Below, one piece after another: positions 1 through 6,378 of a stretch of 7,056 nucleotides of DNA. The DNA comes from Methanobacteriota archaeon (lineage in GTDB: Archaea; Halobacteriota; Methanosarcinia; Methanosarcinales; Methanosarcinaceae), in the NCBI GenBank assembly GCA_030837265.1, contig JAUPKV010000270.1, forward strand, positions 1 through 7,056. Direction: 5' to 3'. The first letter of the stretch is position 1. Each line of letters opens with the position of its first letter. The translations under genes and the position numbers were made by a program. The notes beneath the pieces are model-generated. The model did no database searches and was not told the DNA's origin. It saw nothing but the letters and a program-made list of their open reading frames with translations.

Positions 1-488
1 AGTTTGGTTTTATCGTTTATGTAATCTGCAAAATTATCCGGAAGAAATCCTTTCTCAGGAATTGTTGGGACCCAGACTGTATCTGCGCCTGAAAAACGGA
101 TGCATGCGTCATAGGTTACCCATGCGGGGTCAAAGAGAAGAGCTTGATCACCGTCTCCGAGTACGCCCATCATTATCTCGAAAATTGCCTGCTTTGCTCC
201 GGGAGTGACCATTACATTCGTCTCAGTCACATCAAGATTGTTTTCCGTCCGCAATTTTTCGGCAATAGCTGCCCTTAATTCCGGAACACCTGCAGAAGGA
301 GCATAATGAGTTTTTCCTTCATACATTGCCTTTGCCGCAGCATCGCAGATGTTTTTAGGAGTACTGAAATCAGGTTCACCAAGGCTGAAGTTGATAACAT
401 CTTTACCTTCTTTAATCATCCGATTTGCGATATTGGAGATTCTGATCGTTGCGGATTCTTCTACACGCATGAGCCTTGAGGATGTCAT
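1..488 (-). CDS. Class I/II PLP-dependent aminotransferase (aspartate aminotransferase-like), N-terminal part, cut by window edge
   Basis: This is the first 162 residues of a fold-type I aminotransferase; the C-terminal half, with the PLP-binding lysine and the NPxNPTG region, lies beyond base 1. Visible hallmarks are the N-terminal NFSLGEPDF stretch (about residues 33-41), YEGKTHYAPSAGVPELRAAI (about 56-75), the VTPGAKQAI segment that helps bind the cofactor phosphate (94-102), and DPAWVTY (120-126), whose aromatic residues normally pack near the cofactor ring. The family usually has about 380-400 residues and moves an amino group between aspartate or a related amino acid and 2-oxoglutarate in the cytosol; substrate choice cannot be read from this part. 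The start is ATG at 486-488, with a weak AGGA about 8 bases upstream; ATG at residue 7 is an alternative. It lies 54 bp after ribH on the same strand, so it is probably cotranscribed. No frame damage is visible. Confidence 0.9.
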   Translation of the reverse strand, partial: MTSSRLMRVEESATIRISNIANRMIKEGKDVINFSLGEPDFSTPKNICDAAAKAMYEGKTHYAPSAGVPELRAAIAEKLRTENNLDVTETNVMVTPGAKQAIFEIMMGVLGDGDQALLFDPAWVTYDACIRFSGADTVWVPTIPEKGFLPDNFADYINDKTK

Positions 489-542
489 ATGTATGGTCCT
501 GGTCTGTTACATTTTGCTTGTTTATTTCATTTTTTTATTAGT

Positions 543-947
543 TTAAAGCCGCCGCACCAGCTTCACTGCAGCTTCAACTGCTCGTTTTGCATAATCTACA
601 CGCTCATGAGCTGCCATTCGGGTCATTCCAGGGCCTGGGATCCCGAGGGTTACAGGCTTATTGAACTCGAGGGAGAGATCCATGATTTTCCTTGCAGCAT
701 GCTGCATTACTATCTGGTCATGATCGGTTTCACCTTCAATTACCGACCCGATGGTGACAACGGCATCGATATCATCCCTCTGGCACAGCTTCTTAATTGC
801 AAGGGGCATGTCAAAAACCCCCGGGACCAGAATGGTCTCTTTAACTGTCGCCCCCAGGAACTCTGCATGTTCTCTTCCAAGCAGTTCCATCTGATATGTC
901 AGATCCCTGTTAAATTCAGCTACAACAAATCCTAGACTGATGGTCAT
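543..947 (-). CDS. ribH: 6,7-dimethyl-8-ribityllumazine synthase, archaeal type
   Basis: RibH condenses 5-amino-6-ribitylamino-uracil with 3,4-dihydroxy-2-butanone 4-phosphate to give 6,7-dimethyl-8-ribityllumazine, the penultimate step of riboflavin synthesis (known for the family). The 134-residue protein is of normal archaeal length and has the expected motifs: EFN near residue 11, [10 protein letters not shown] (41-50), the substrate and phosphate loop [14 protein letters not shown] (67-80) with the likely catalytic His76, and the archaeal C-terminal segment [19 protein letters not shown] (102-120). Family members assemble into pentamers or icosahedral capsids. Start ATG at 945-947 has GGAG about 10 bases upstream, and the stop is TAA. 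It sits 38 bp downstream of ribC and 54 bp upstream of the aminotransferase, consistent with one operon. Function is very secure. Confidence 0.96.
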   Translation of the reverse strand: MTISLGFVVAEFNRDLTYQMELLGREHAEFLGATVKETILVPGVFDMPLAIKKLCQRDDIDAVVTIGSVIEGETDHDQIVMQHAARKIMDLSLEFNKPVTLGIPGPGMTRMAAHERVDYAKRAVEAAVKLVRRL

Positions 948-985
948 CTAATAAGGTCTCCAGTCATTTTTTTCATATCTGTTTT

Positions 986-1495
<510 letters not shown>

Positions 1496-1510
1496 CTAAA
1501 ATATTCGGTA

Positions 1511-1525
1511 CTTTAAATATTTAGT
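1511..1525 (-). promoter_or_regulatory. Probable TATA box of the ribC-ribH-aminotransferase transcript
   Basis: On the minus strand the sequence reads CTAAATATTTAAAG, an A/T run resembling an archaeal TATA box. Its centre is about 58-68 bases from the two possible ribC starts. With the usual spacing of about 25 bases to the transcription start, this leaves a leader of roughly 35-45 bases. It lies directly next to the breakpoint of the truncated aminotransferase at about 1545. The assignment rests on position and composition only. Confidence 0.45.
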
Positions 1526-1537
1526 GGTCTTACTATT

Positions 1538-1660
1538 TTATTTAATTCCGGCGAATTCCGTATTTCGGTAATTGATCATTGATTTTGACATGGCTCTAAG
1601 TACTCTGGGTGCAACAGGTACGGGGCCAGGCATAATAAGAAGGCTATTTTCCAGATCCAT
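1538..1660 (-). pseudogene. 5' fragment of a class V PLP aminotransferase (truncated gene)
   Basis: The 40-codon frame starts with ATG at 1658-1660 and contains the segment MPGPVPVAPRVLRAMSKSMI (residues 10-29), followed by NYRNTEFAGI and then a Lys codon and TAA. This is recognisably the conserved N-terminus of class V aminotransferases (serine-pyruvate/alanine-glyoxylate/MJ0959-like group), normally (I)PGPTPVPxxVLxAM..PMINHRxxEF in proteins of about 380 residues. Similarity ends after EFAGI, where the DNA passes directly into the ribC promoter region, so about 90% of the gene is missing. The normally conserved His of the NHR motif is Tyr here (NYR), which suggests decay. The translation signals survive: GTGGAG at 1670-1675 lies 9 bases before the ATG, and a TATA-like element lies near 1721-1733. 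A 40-residue peptide could still be made. A functional small protein is less likely. Confidence 0.75.
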
Positions 1661-1669
1661 ATTTTTATG

Positions 1670-1734
1670 CTCCACTGTTTTTCAAAGATTCATCGACTTT
1701 ATTGAGATCTCATAATACCGATATTTAATTAGTT
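1670..1734 (-). promoter_or_regulatory. Retained promoter and ribosome binding site of the truncated aminotransferase
   Basis: The minus strand has AACTAATTAAATATCGG (about 1718-1734), a good archaeal TATA candidate, and the ribosome binding site GTGGAG at 1670-1675. The spacing (TATA to ATG about 65 bases, ribosome binding site to ATG 9 bases) is normal. It therefore looks like an intact control region now serving only a 40-codon relic, and any transcript could read on into ribC. Confidence 0.4.
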
Positions 1735-1804
1735 GTTGTTAGGCTGATCATATTGAGAGGTCACACTGAATCAAATTTGCAGTTCAGCTTGGTAAAATTA
1801 CAGG

Positions 1805-2368
1805 CTATTGGCCCTGAAGTAACTTCATTACATCGTGTTTTGTTACGACGCCGATAACAGTTCCTTTTTCTACGACCATTACAGCAGGATTCTCTTCCAG
1901 TATATGCGAAACTATTGAAATAGAAACACCCGGAGATACCGTTGGAAAGGATTCTCCCATTATATCTGAGACTTTTAACTGGGATACAGGCTTCTTTTTA
2001 CTTTCACCCATCAGTCTTACTATCATATCTTCGGAAATGCTTCCCACAGGAACACCCCTCTCAAGCACAGGAACTTGTGAAAAACCATGAGTATGCATCA
2101 CGTTTACTACCTCTTCCACTGAATCGCTCGGAGAAACGTGAACGACTGGAGAATGCATCAAGTCTTTTATGAGAATCTGCTTCTCCCTTTTAGCTTCCTC
2201 AAAAGCTTCAAGAATTTTCCTGACAGTCGAAAGCCTGGGATCCACATCTCCAGATTCGATACGCGCTATAAGGGGCTGGCTAACTCCCGCTCTTTTAGCA
2301 AGATCGCTCTGGGTAAGCCCGAGTTCATTCCTTCTTTTTTTAATATCTTCGGGTGTTGGAAGCTGCAT
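1805..2368 (-). CDS. XRE-family helix-turn-helix protein with two CBS domains (putative ligand-sensing transcriptional regulator)
   Basis: The 187-residue protein joins a DNA-binding helix-turn-helix to a Bateman module. Residues about 7-60 form a Cro/CI-type domain with ELGLTQSDLAKRAGVSQPLI (15-34) as the recognition region, followed by ARIESGDVDPRLSTVRKILE. Residues about 66-120 (IKDLMHSPVVHVSPSDSVEE onward) and about 131-186 (LKVSDIMGESFPTVSPGVSI onward) are two CBS repeats, the second ending VIGVVTKHDVMKLL. CBS pairs usually bind adenosine nucleotides or similar ligands, so ligand-gated DNA binding is the likely mode; ligand and targets are unknown. This architecture is common in euryarchaea. 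Start ATG at 2366-2368 opens with QLPTPEDIKKRRNELGLTQ as expected; no ribosome binding site is seen and a leaderless mRNA is possible. Stop is TAG. The nearest neighbour upstream is cdc48, separated by a terminator and promoter, so a functional link is not implied. Confidence 0.92.
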   Translation of the reverse strand: MQLPTPEDIKKRRNELGLTQSDLAKRAGVSQPLIARIESGDVDPRLSTVRKILEAFEEAKREKQILIKDLMHSPVVHVSPSDSVEEVVNVMHTHGFSQVPVLERGVPVGSISEDMIVRLMGESKKKPVSQLKVSDIMGESFPTVSPGVSISIVSHILEENPAVMVVEKGTVIGVVTKHDVMKLLQGQ

Positions 2369-2385
2369 ATGTATTACCGATAGTA

Positions 2386-2438
2386 ATTATAATATTTAAT
2401 TTCATTGGTTAACATTATTTAAGAAGTTTATATAAATT
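2386..2438 (-). promoter_or_regulatory. Two candidate TATA boxes for the HTH-CBS gene
   Basis: One A/T element (AAATTAAATATTATAATTA, about 2386-2404) is centred roughly 25 bases from the ATG, which would give a leaderless mRNA and explain the missing ribosome binding site. A second, stronger and symmetric TTTATATAAA at 2427-2436 would give a leader of about 35 bases. Which is used cannot be decided from sequence. Confidence 0.4.
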
Positions 2439-2487
2439 AATCTCAATTAAATAATCCCTCGTGCAAAATATGGAAAAAAAGTATCTC

Positions 2488-2516
2488 AAAAAAGATAAAA
2501 AATAAAATTATTTTTT
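2488..2516 (-). terminator. Oligo-T terminator of cdc48
   Basis: Starting about 15 bases after the cdc48 stop, the minus strand carries successive T runs (TTTTATTTTTTATCTTTTTT). The first part is a perfect 9-bp inverted repeat (AAAAAATAA at 2497-2505, TTATTTTTT at 2508-2516) with a 2-base spacer. T-rich tracts are the usual intrinsic termination signal in archaea. It separates cdc48 from the HTH-CBS gene. Confidence 0.6.
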
Positions 2517-2530
2517 AAGTTGAATTTCGT

Positions 2531-4840
2531 TTATCTTATATATGAGGGGTTTTCTATTTCTTTTGACTGTCTTGTTCTCAAATCCCCCTGTATAGCCTTA
2601 TAATATTTCATCGTGTCAGGAGTAACCGAGGGCCCGGTTTCTTCTATTGCCTGGATGAAATGTTTCTGCTGGATCTCTTTTGCGTGTAGGTCCTCACGCA
2701 ATGCGTTTCTTCCTGCCTTTTTGCAAAGAGCTGCAATATCTGCACCTGTGTACTGGTCCGTCATCGAAACGAGTGTTTCTAGATCAACATCGCTTGCAAG
2801 AGCCATATTCTCTGTGTGGACCCTAAAAATTTCCCTTCTTGCTCCCTCATCCGGTACAGGGACGAGAATTAGTTCATCAAAACGACCTGGCCGAAGGAGA
2901 GCCGGATCAATAATATCAGGACGATTAGTTGCGCCTATCACTACTACAGCCCTGAGTTCCTCAAGCCCGTCCATCTCAGAAAGAAGTTGATTAAGAATTC
3001 TAGCCGTAACCTGAGGCTCATTTGAGGAAGCCCCACGGATGGGTGCAAGAGAGTCAAGTTCGTCCAAGAAGATAATAGATGGAGCAACCTGCCTGGCCCG
3101 TGTAAAAACCTCTGCAATCTTCTTTTCGGACTCTCCATACCACTTGGAAAGCAAGTCACTTCCTTTTGCGGTAATAAAGTTAGCTTCGGACTCGTGGGCA
3201 ATAGCTTTCGCAAGGAGAGTTTTTCCAGTACCGGGAGGACCATATAAAAGCACTCCTTTGGGAGCTTCAACTCCTATGTCCCTGTAAGATTCCGGATTTT
3301 TAAGAGGCCATTCTACAGCTTCTTTCAGAAGTTGTTTTACTCCCTCAAGGCCGCCGACATCATCCCAGCTCACATTAGGGATCTCAATCAATATTTCCCG
3401 TATCGCAGAAGGTTGGACATCTTTCAATGCATTTTCGAAATCTTCTCTTGTAACCTGAAGCGTATCGAGAATTTCCGCAGGAATTTCCGGTTCATTGAGG
3501 TTGATTTTCGGTAGAATTTTCCTCAAGGCACTCATAGCTGCTTCCCGGCAAAGTGCGGCAATATCAGCTCCTACAAACCCATGAGTTACCTGCGCAAAGT
3601 CCACTAGATTTACGTTATCGGAAAGTGGCATACCTCTCGTATGAATCTGAAAAATCTCCATCCTTCCTTCCGTGTCAGGGACCCTAAGTTCTATCTCTCT
3701 GTCAAACCTGCCCGGGCGGCGAAGTGCAATATCAATTGCTTCCGGACGGTTAGTGGACCCGATAACGATAACGTTCTTTCGAGCTTTGAGTCCATCCATT
3801 AGTGAAAGGAGTTGAGCTACAACTCTCCTTTCGACTTCTCCTGTAACCTCAGCTCTTTTTGGGGCAATGGAATCGATTTCATCCAGAAAAATAATGGCAG
3901 GAGCATTCTTCTCAGCATCTTCGAAAATGTCCCTGATAGCTTTTTCGGATTCTCCATAATATTTAGACATTATTTCCGGGCCATTGATAGAAATAAAATA
4001 AGCATCTGATTCATTTGCAACTGCTTTTGCCAGGAGAGTCTTTCCAGTACCCGGAGGGCCATATAAAAGCACTCCTTTGGGAGCCTCTATTCCCAGTCTG
4101 TCAAAAAGTTCAGGATGTTTTAAAGGCAGCTCTATCATTTCCCGAACCTTGGTAATAGCATCCTTGAGCCCCCCCAGATCCTCATACATGACCGTAGGAA
4201 TGTTCTGCTCCGGGGTTACTTCCGTAGCTTCAGCTAAGAGCTCAACCTGCGTAAGGTCTGTGATTTTCACAATCCCCGAGGGAGAAGTATTGACTACCTG
4301 CAATTTTATCTCCCCGAGACCAAATGATTGTCCCATCCCTTGCCCGAAAAAGTCCTGGAAAAAGTCTTCAAACATGACCCCTTTGCCGACGGGCTCTCTC
4401 TGCCTTGACCGCCTAAGGCTTGTAGTGGAAACAAAATCTCCTTTTGAAACCGTACGATTCATGAATACGGCTTTTAAGGTTTCATTCGGAGCATAGATCT
4501 GAATACCCTTCGCAACAGGTGCAAGAGTTACACTTTTTGCTTCTTTCCAATCAGCTTTGCGTAAATCCACATACTCGCCGATACTTGTCTTTGCATTTAT
4601 ACGGATTAGCCCGTCCATTCGGATGATATCAAGTCCGGAGTCGCTTGGGTAAGGTCGGCCTACAAGTGCTGAAGTGGTTTTCCCCCCTTTAATCTCAACA
4701 ACATCAAAAGGATTTATGCCTAATTTTTCCCTATAATTTTCATCTATTCTGACAATTCCTTTTCCCACGTCCCTTTGATCAGCTTCTGCGACTTTCAGTT
4801 TTACTATTGGTTTTCCCCCGTCTGTCAAACAATACCCCAC
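2531..4840 (-). CDS. cdc48: Cdc48/VAT-type AAA ATPase (archaeal p97 homologue)
   Basis: This cytosolic hexameric unfoldase uses ATP to extract and unfold proteins, often feeding the 20S proteasome (family knowledge). The 769 residues are full length. The N-domain has a double-psi barrel (about 11-95) and a second subdomain (about 105-195) interrupted by a Phe/Gly-rich insert, [20 protein letters not shown] (157-176). D1 has Walker A GPPGTGKT (261-268), Walker B IIFLDEID (316-323) and the arginine-finger region RRPGRFDRE (374-382). D2 has a second GPPGTGKT (534-541), IIFLDELD (589-596) and LLRPGRFDE. All catalytic residues are present in both rings. The C-terminus ends SYIR, so the hydrophobic-Tyr-any proteasome-docking motif is not exact. 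The start is uncertain: GTG at 4838-4840 is chosen, without a ribosome binding site, but TTG at 4826-4828 is possible. Stop is TAA, followed by an oligo-T terminator; the gene appears monocistronic. Confidence 0.96.
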   Translation of the reverse strand: MGYCLTDGGKPIVKLKVAEADQRDVGKGIVRIDENYREKLGINPFDVVEIKGGKTTSALVGRPYPSDSGLDIIRMDGLIRINAKTSIGEYVDLRKADWKEAKSVTLAPVAKGIQIYAPNETLKAVFMNRTVSKGDFVSTTSLRRSRQREPVGKGVMFEDFFQDFFGQGMGQSFGLGEIKLQVVNTSPSGIVKITDLTQVELLAEATEVTPEQNIPTVMYEDLGGLKDAITKVREMIELPLKHPELFDRLGIEAPKGVLLYGPPGTGKTLLAKAVANESDAYFISINGPEIMSKYYGESEKAIRDIFEDAEKNAPAIIFLDEIDSIAPKRAEVTGEVERRVVAQLLSLMDGLKARKNVIVIGSTNRPEAIDIALRRPGRFDREIELRVPDTEGRMEIFQIHTRGMPLSDNVNLVDFAQVTHGFVGADIAALCREAAMSALRKILPKINLNEPEIPAEILDTLQVTREDFENALKDVQPSAIREILIEIPNVSWDDVGGLEGVKQLLKEAVEWPLKNPESYRDIGVEAPKGVLLYGPPGTGKTLLAKAIAHESEANFITAKGSDLLSKWYGESEKKIAEVFTRARQVAPSIIFLDELDSLAPIRGASSNEPQVTARILNQLLSEMDGLEELRAVVVIGATNRPDIIDPALLRPGRFDELILVPVPDEGARREIFRVHTENMALASDVDLETLVSMTDQYTGADIAALCKKAGRNALREDLHAKEIQQKHFIQAIEETGPSVTPDTMKYYKAIQGDLRTRQSKEIENPSYIR

Positions 4841-4877
4841 ATCTTTTGTTATAATTTTAACTTGGTGAAAAATACTG

Positions 4878-4897
4878 ATATAGCTATAAAATAAACA
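4878..4897 (-). promoter_or_regulatory. Probable TATA box of cdc48
   Basis: The minus strand reads TTTATTTTATAGCTATATC. The TATA core around 4884-4893 lies about 48 bases before the GTG start, predicting a leader of about 20 bases. No other TATA-like element fits better between 4841 and 4900. Confidence 0.4.
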
Positions 4898-5134
4898 ATT
4901 TCTGCCGTTAACTTCTTTTTCAGCGTTTGTTTAAAAAAGCGTACTCGTCGCCATATTATATGTTTTTAAGTTTATTTTATATATACGAAAGCGCATTAAT
5001 GTTAAGAAAAATTATTACTTATTCAAGATATCTAATTAACAAATTTTATTATGATGTGATACGAAAAAAGAAAAATAATTAAAAGAAAAATTAGTTAAAA
5101 TGTTTTAAACTAATAATGGGGCAAAAGAAAATAA
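4898..5134. other. AT-rich intergenic region between cdc48 and the winged-helix gene
   Basis: It contains the cdc48 control region at its left end and, at its right end, T runs (on the minus strand) that fit a terminator of the winged-helix gene. One plus-strand frame of 27 codons (4999-5082) begins with ATG about 20 bases after a TTTTATATATA element and encodes a Lys/Ile/Tyr-rich basic peptide starting MLRKIITYSRYLINKFYY. Its end overlaps the terminator tract, it has no ribosome binding site and its composition is what AT-rich DNA gives by chance, so I do not call it a gene. Nothing else is recognisable. Confidence 0.5.
5063..5099 (-). terminator. Probable oligo-T terminator of the winged-helix gene
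   Basis: About 35-70 bases after the TAA stop, the minus strand has repeated T runs (TTTTTCTTTTAATTATTTTTCTTTTTT pattern, split over 5064-5090). This is typical of archaeal intrinsic termination, without a GC-rich stem. Confidence 0.45.
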
Positions 5135-5362
5135 TTAAAGTTTAAGTTCCTTAGCCATTTCCTGAAAAACCTTACCTTTATCAGTAGTGATAAAAAGCCC
5201 GTTTTCATGCCGAATAAGTTCTTTATCTTTTAGCATTTCGAGGTATTTCTGGGCAATGTTGAAATTTAAATTTACCTCGTAAACTATATGGGTTTTCTTC
5301 GCCCCATTCATCGCCACTCTCAGGATATCTACTGCGATATCAGTTCTGCTTCTTCTCTTAAT
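5135..5362 (-). CDS. Small winged-helix (wHTH) DNA-binding protein with probable ATT start codon
   Basis: With initiation at ATT (5360-5362) the protein has 75 residues and begins (M)KRRSRTDIAVDILRVAMNG. It continues AKKTHIVYEVNLNF, IAQKYLEMLKDKELIRHENG and a C-terminal wing LFITTDKGKVFQEMAKELKL. This matches the general pattern of a family of short archaeal winged-helix proteins (R-S-R-x-(E/D)-I-x-x-D-I-L, G-A-K-K-T-H-I-x-Y, then a wing ending T-x-K-G). They are presumed transcriptional regulators; targets are unknown. The start is decided by a very strong ribosome binding site, GGGGGAGGA at 5369-5377, about 6-7 bases before the ATT, and because the family N-terminus begins exactly there. 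Starting at GTG (5315-5317) or ATG (5309-5311) would delete the first helix. There is no in-frame ATG/GTG/TTG between the upstream stop (5414-5416) and 5317. An ATG-to-ATT mutation that lowers or abolishes expression is the alternative. Confidence 0.78.
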   Translation of the reverse strand: MKRRSRTDIAVDILRVAMNGAKKTHIVYEVNLNFNIAQKYLEMLKDKELIRHENGLFITTDKGKVFQEMAKELKL

Positions 5363-5368
5363 ACTGAC

Positions 5369-5377
5369 TCCTCCCCC
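5369..5377 (-). promoter_or_regulatory. Strong ribosome binding site that supports the ATT start
   Basis: GGGGGAGGA on the minus strand contains GGAGG, complementary to the 3' end of archaeal 16S rRNA, placed 6-7 bases before ATT at 5360-5362. It is much stronger than those of the other genes in the window and lies too far (over 50 bases) from GTG 5317 to serve it. Confidence 0.7.
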
Positions 5378-5391
5378 ACGATAAATTAGAT

Positions 5392-5457
5392 AATCTTTGT
5401 AAGAATCAACACTTTAAAAATATCTTAAAGCGTATCTTTTTGTCGGTAACAAAGATT
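5392..5457 (-). promoter_or_regulatory. Promoter region of the winged-helix gene with nested inverted repeats
   Basis: A perfect 9-bp inverted repeat (AATCTTTGT at 5392-5400, ACAAAGATT at 5449-5457) brackets an A/T element that itself holds a 6-bp inverted repeat (CTTTAA at 5412-5417, TTAAAG at 5425-5430). The inner element is the best TATA candidate and lies about 50-65 bases before the ATT start. Symmetric sites at and around a TATA box are a common layout for autoregulation by dimeric winged-helix proteins, which is inference here. Confidence 0.4.
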
Positions 5458-5681
5458 CTAAGTCTTTATCGTTCCCCTTTCTATATAACCATATCATTAG
5501 CATATAAAATTTTAAGTTATAAAGGAAAAAAGACCTGTTACGAATTAATCTTCAAATGTGTCTGAGGGGGTAAGGTATTGCTATAAAAAAACTAAAAATA
5601 AGAGTTAACCAAGCCTCCGGAAATAAAAATAATTTTTAACTAATATACATTAATTATTTATCGATAAAGTAGGTATAGAAA

Positions 5682-5713
5682 AATATTTAATGTCATACGT
5701 CAATATTTAATGT
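5682..5713. repeat. Direct repeat, 12 bp, period 20
   Basis: AATATTTAATGT occurs at 5682-5693 and exactly again at 5702-5713. The spacing is close to two helical turns. The core is TATA-like, so chance similarity in AT-rich DNA is possible; no gene is clearly downstream on either strand. Confidence 0.6.
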
Positions 5714-5962
5714 TTTAAAAATCGGATTTTTGAAAGTTTTTTATCTTCAATTTAAGTATCCTCTCGAAACTCAAGATCGGAATCAACACTTTTTTAATGC
5801 CGTATTTTATGTCCGGCTCAAATATTTCGAAACTTGAAAGTTCACTACTCCATAAATTTAAGAATAATTTATCAAAGTTATATCACGGGTAGATAAGGAG
5901 CAACAAGGCTAGAGAAATAAGGAATTTATTTTAGTTTCAACAGAATAAAATTTTTTATTTGC

Positions 5963-5988
5963 TTTCAATTTTTTGATCTAAATTGAAA
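5963..5988. repeat. Inverted repeat (8-bp stem, 10-base loop)
   Basis: TTTCAATT at 5963-5970 pairs with AATTGAAA at 5981-5988. It is a weak AT-only stem next to T-rich sequence and could act as a bidirectional terminator or be chance. Confidence 0.5.
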
Positions 5989-5994
5989 TTTCTT

Positions 5995-6051
5995 TAGTAT
6001 ACAAAGTTCAGACTAAATAATTTTAAATAGTTTCTTGTGGTAGTATACAAA
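5995..6051. repeat. Direct repeat TAGTATACAAA, two copies 46 bp apart
   Basis: Exact 11-bp copies at 5995-6005 and 6041-6051. Each contains the palindrome GTATAC. They precede a purine-rich stretch (AAAAAGGGGGAG, 6063-6074). They could be binding sites or footprints of an old insertion; no direct evidence for either. Confidence 0.55.
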
Positions 6052-6378
6052 CGGGTGGAAGTAAAAAGGGGGAGATCATCACACACTACATTTCTTTAGT
6101 TATTGGGATTCTTTCGAATATACATGCAAGGGCGAGCATAATGTTCGAGCAAACTTTATTGGGGGATAAAGGAGCAAGATTTCAATGACTCTGGAAAGCT
6201 AATCTGTTTTTTCACTCACAACCCACCTCCTATTTTACTTACTAACCCTCTCTTTTTCTGTTATATTCAAAATTAATATGAGGGTTTGTAATATACATCT
6301 CGATGATATCTCGATGCGATTGTGAAACCGGAACTATTTTAGTATTAAAGGAAAGAATGATTAGTAAGATTTCAAGCA

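Larger units (their letters stand above)
5460..6378. other. AT-rich, gene-poor region of about 0.9 kb
   Basis: I see no convincing gene. It contains a direct repeat AATATTTAATGT at 5682-5693 and 5702-5713 (period 20), a 7-bp hairpin AAAAATC/GATTTTT (5717-5731), an 8-bp hairpin TTTCAATT/AATTGAAA (5963-5970 and 5981-5988), a direct repeat TAGTATACAAA (5995-6005 and 6041-6051), an imperfect palindrome around 6133-6147, and ATCTCGATG twice (6297-6305 and 6308-6316). Several ribosome-binding-site-like G runs precede micro-ORFs: 20 codons from ATT 5576 (plus), 36-37 codons from ATC near 6075 (plus), and 19 codons from GTG 6213-6215 (minus) behind GGAGGT. A 55-codon frame without a standard start (5718-5882, minus) overlaps an equally open antisense frame. 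The pattern suits old degraded insertions or small RNAs, but none can be proven. Confidence 0.5.

Noticed and set aside
1590..1715. 41-codon plus-strand ORF starting MALSTLGATGTGPGIIRR
   Set aside because: It is the antisense of the class V aminotransferase relic; the conserved motif is on the minus strand.
2471..2506. Plus-strand 11-codon frame MEKKYLKKDKK downstream of the symmetric TATA at 2427-2436
   Set aside because: It lies inside the oligo-A/T terminator of cdc48, lacks a ribosome binding site, and is a low-complexity Lys run.
2944..3270. 108-codon minus-strand frame inside cdc48, and several plus-strand frames across cdc48
   Set aside because: Shadows of the highly conserved cdc48 reading frame; no motif of their own.
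4999..5082. 27-codon plus-strand ORF after a TATA-like element
   Set aside because: The basic Lys/Ile/Tyr composition is expected by chance, there is no ribosome binding site, and its 3' end coincides with the terminator of the opposite gene.
5717..5731. AAAAATC-GATTTTT hairpin as an intrinsic terminator
   Set aside because: The loop is only one base (three if the stem is shortened) and no gene clearly ends just before it, so a terminator role is not supported.
5718..5882. 55-codon minus-strand frame with a protein-like stretch (SSFEIFEPDIKYGIKKVLIP)
   Set aside because: No ATG/GTG/TTG near its beginning and no ribosome binding site. The antisense frame is equally open (about 46 codons), and the composition is what AT-rich DNA gives. 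It could be a gene relic, but I cannot assign it.
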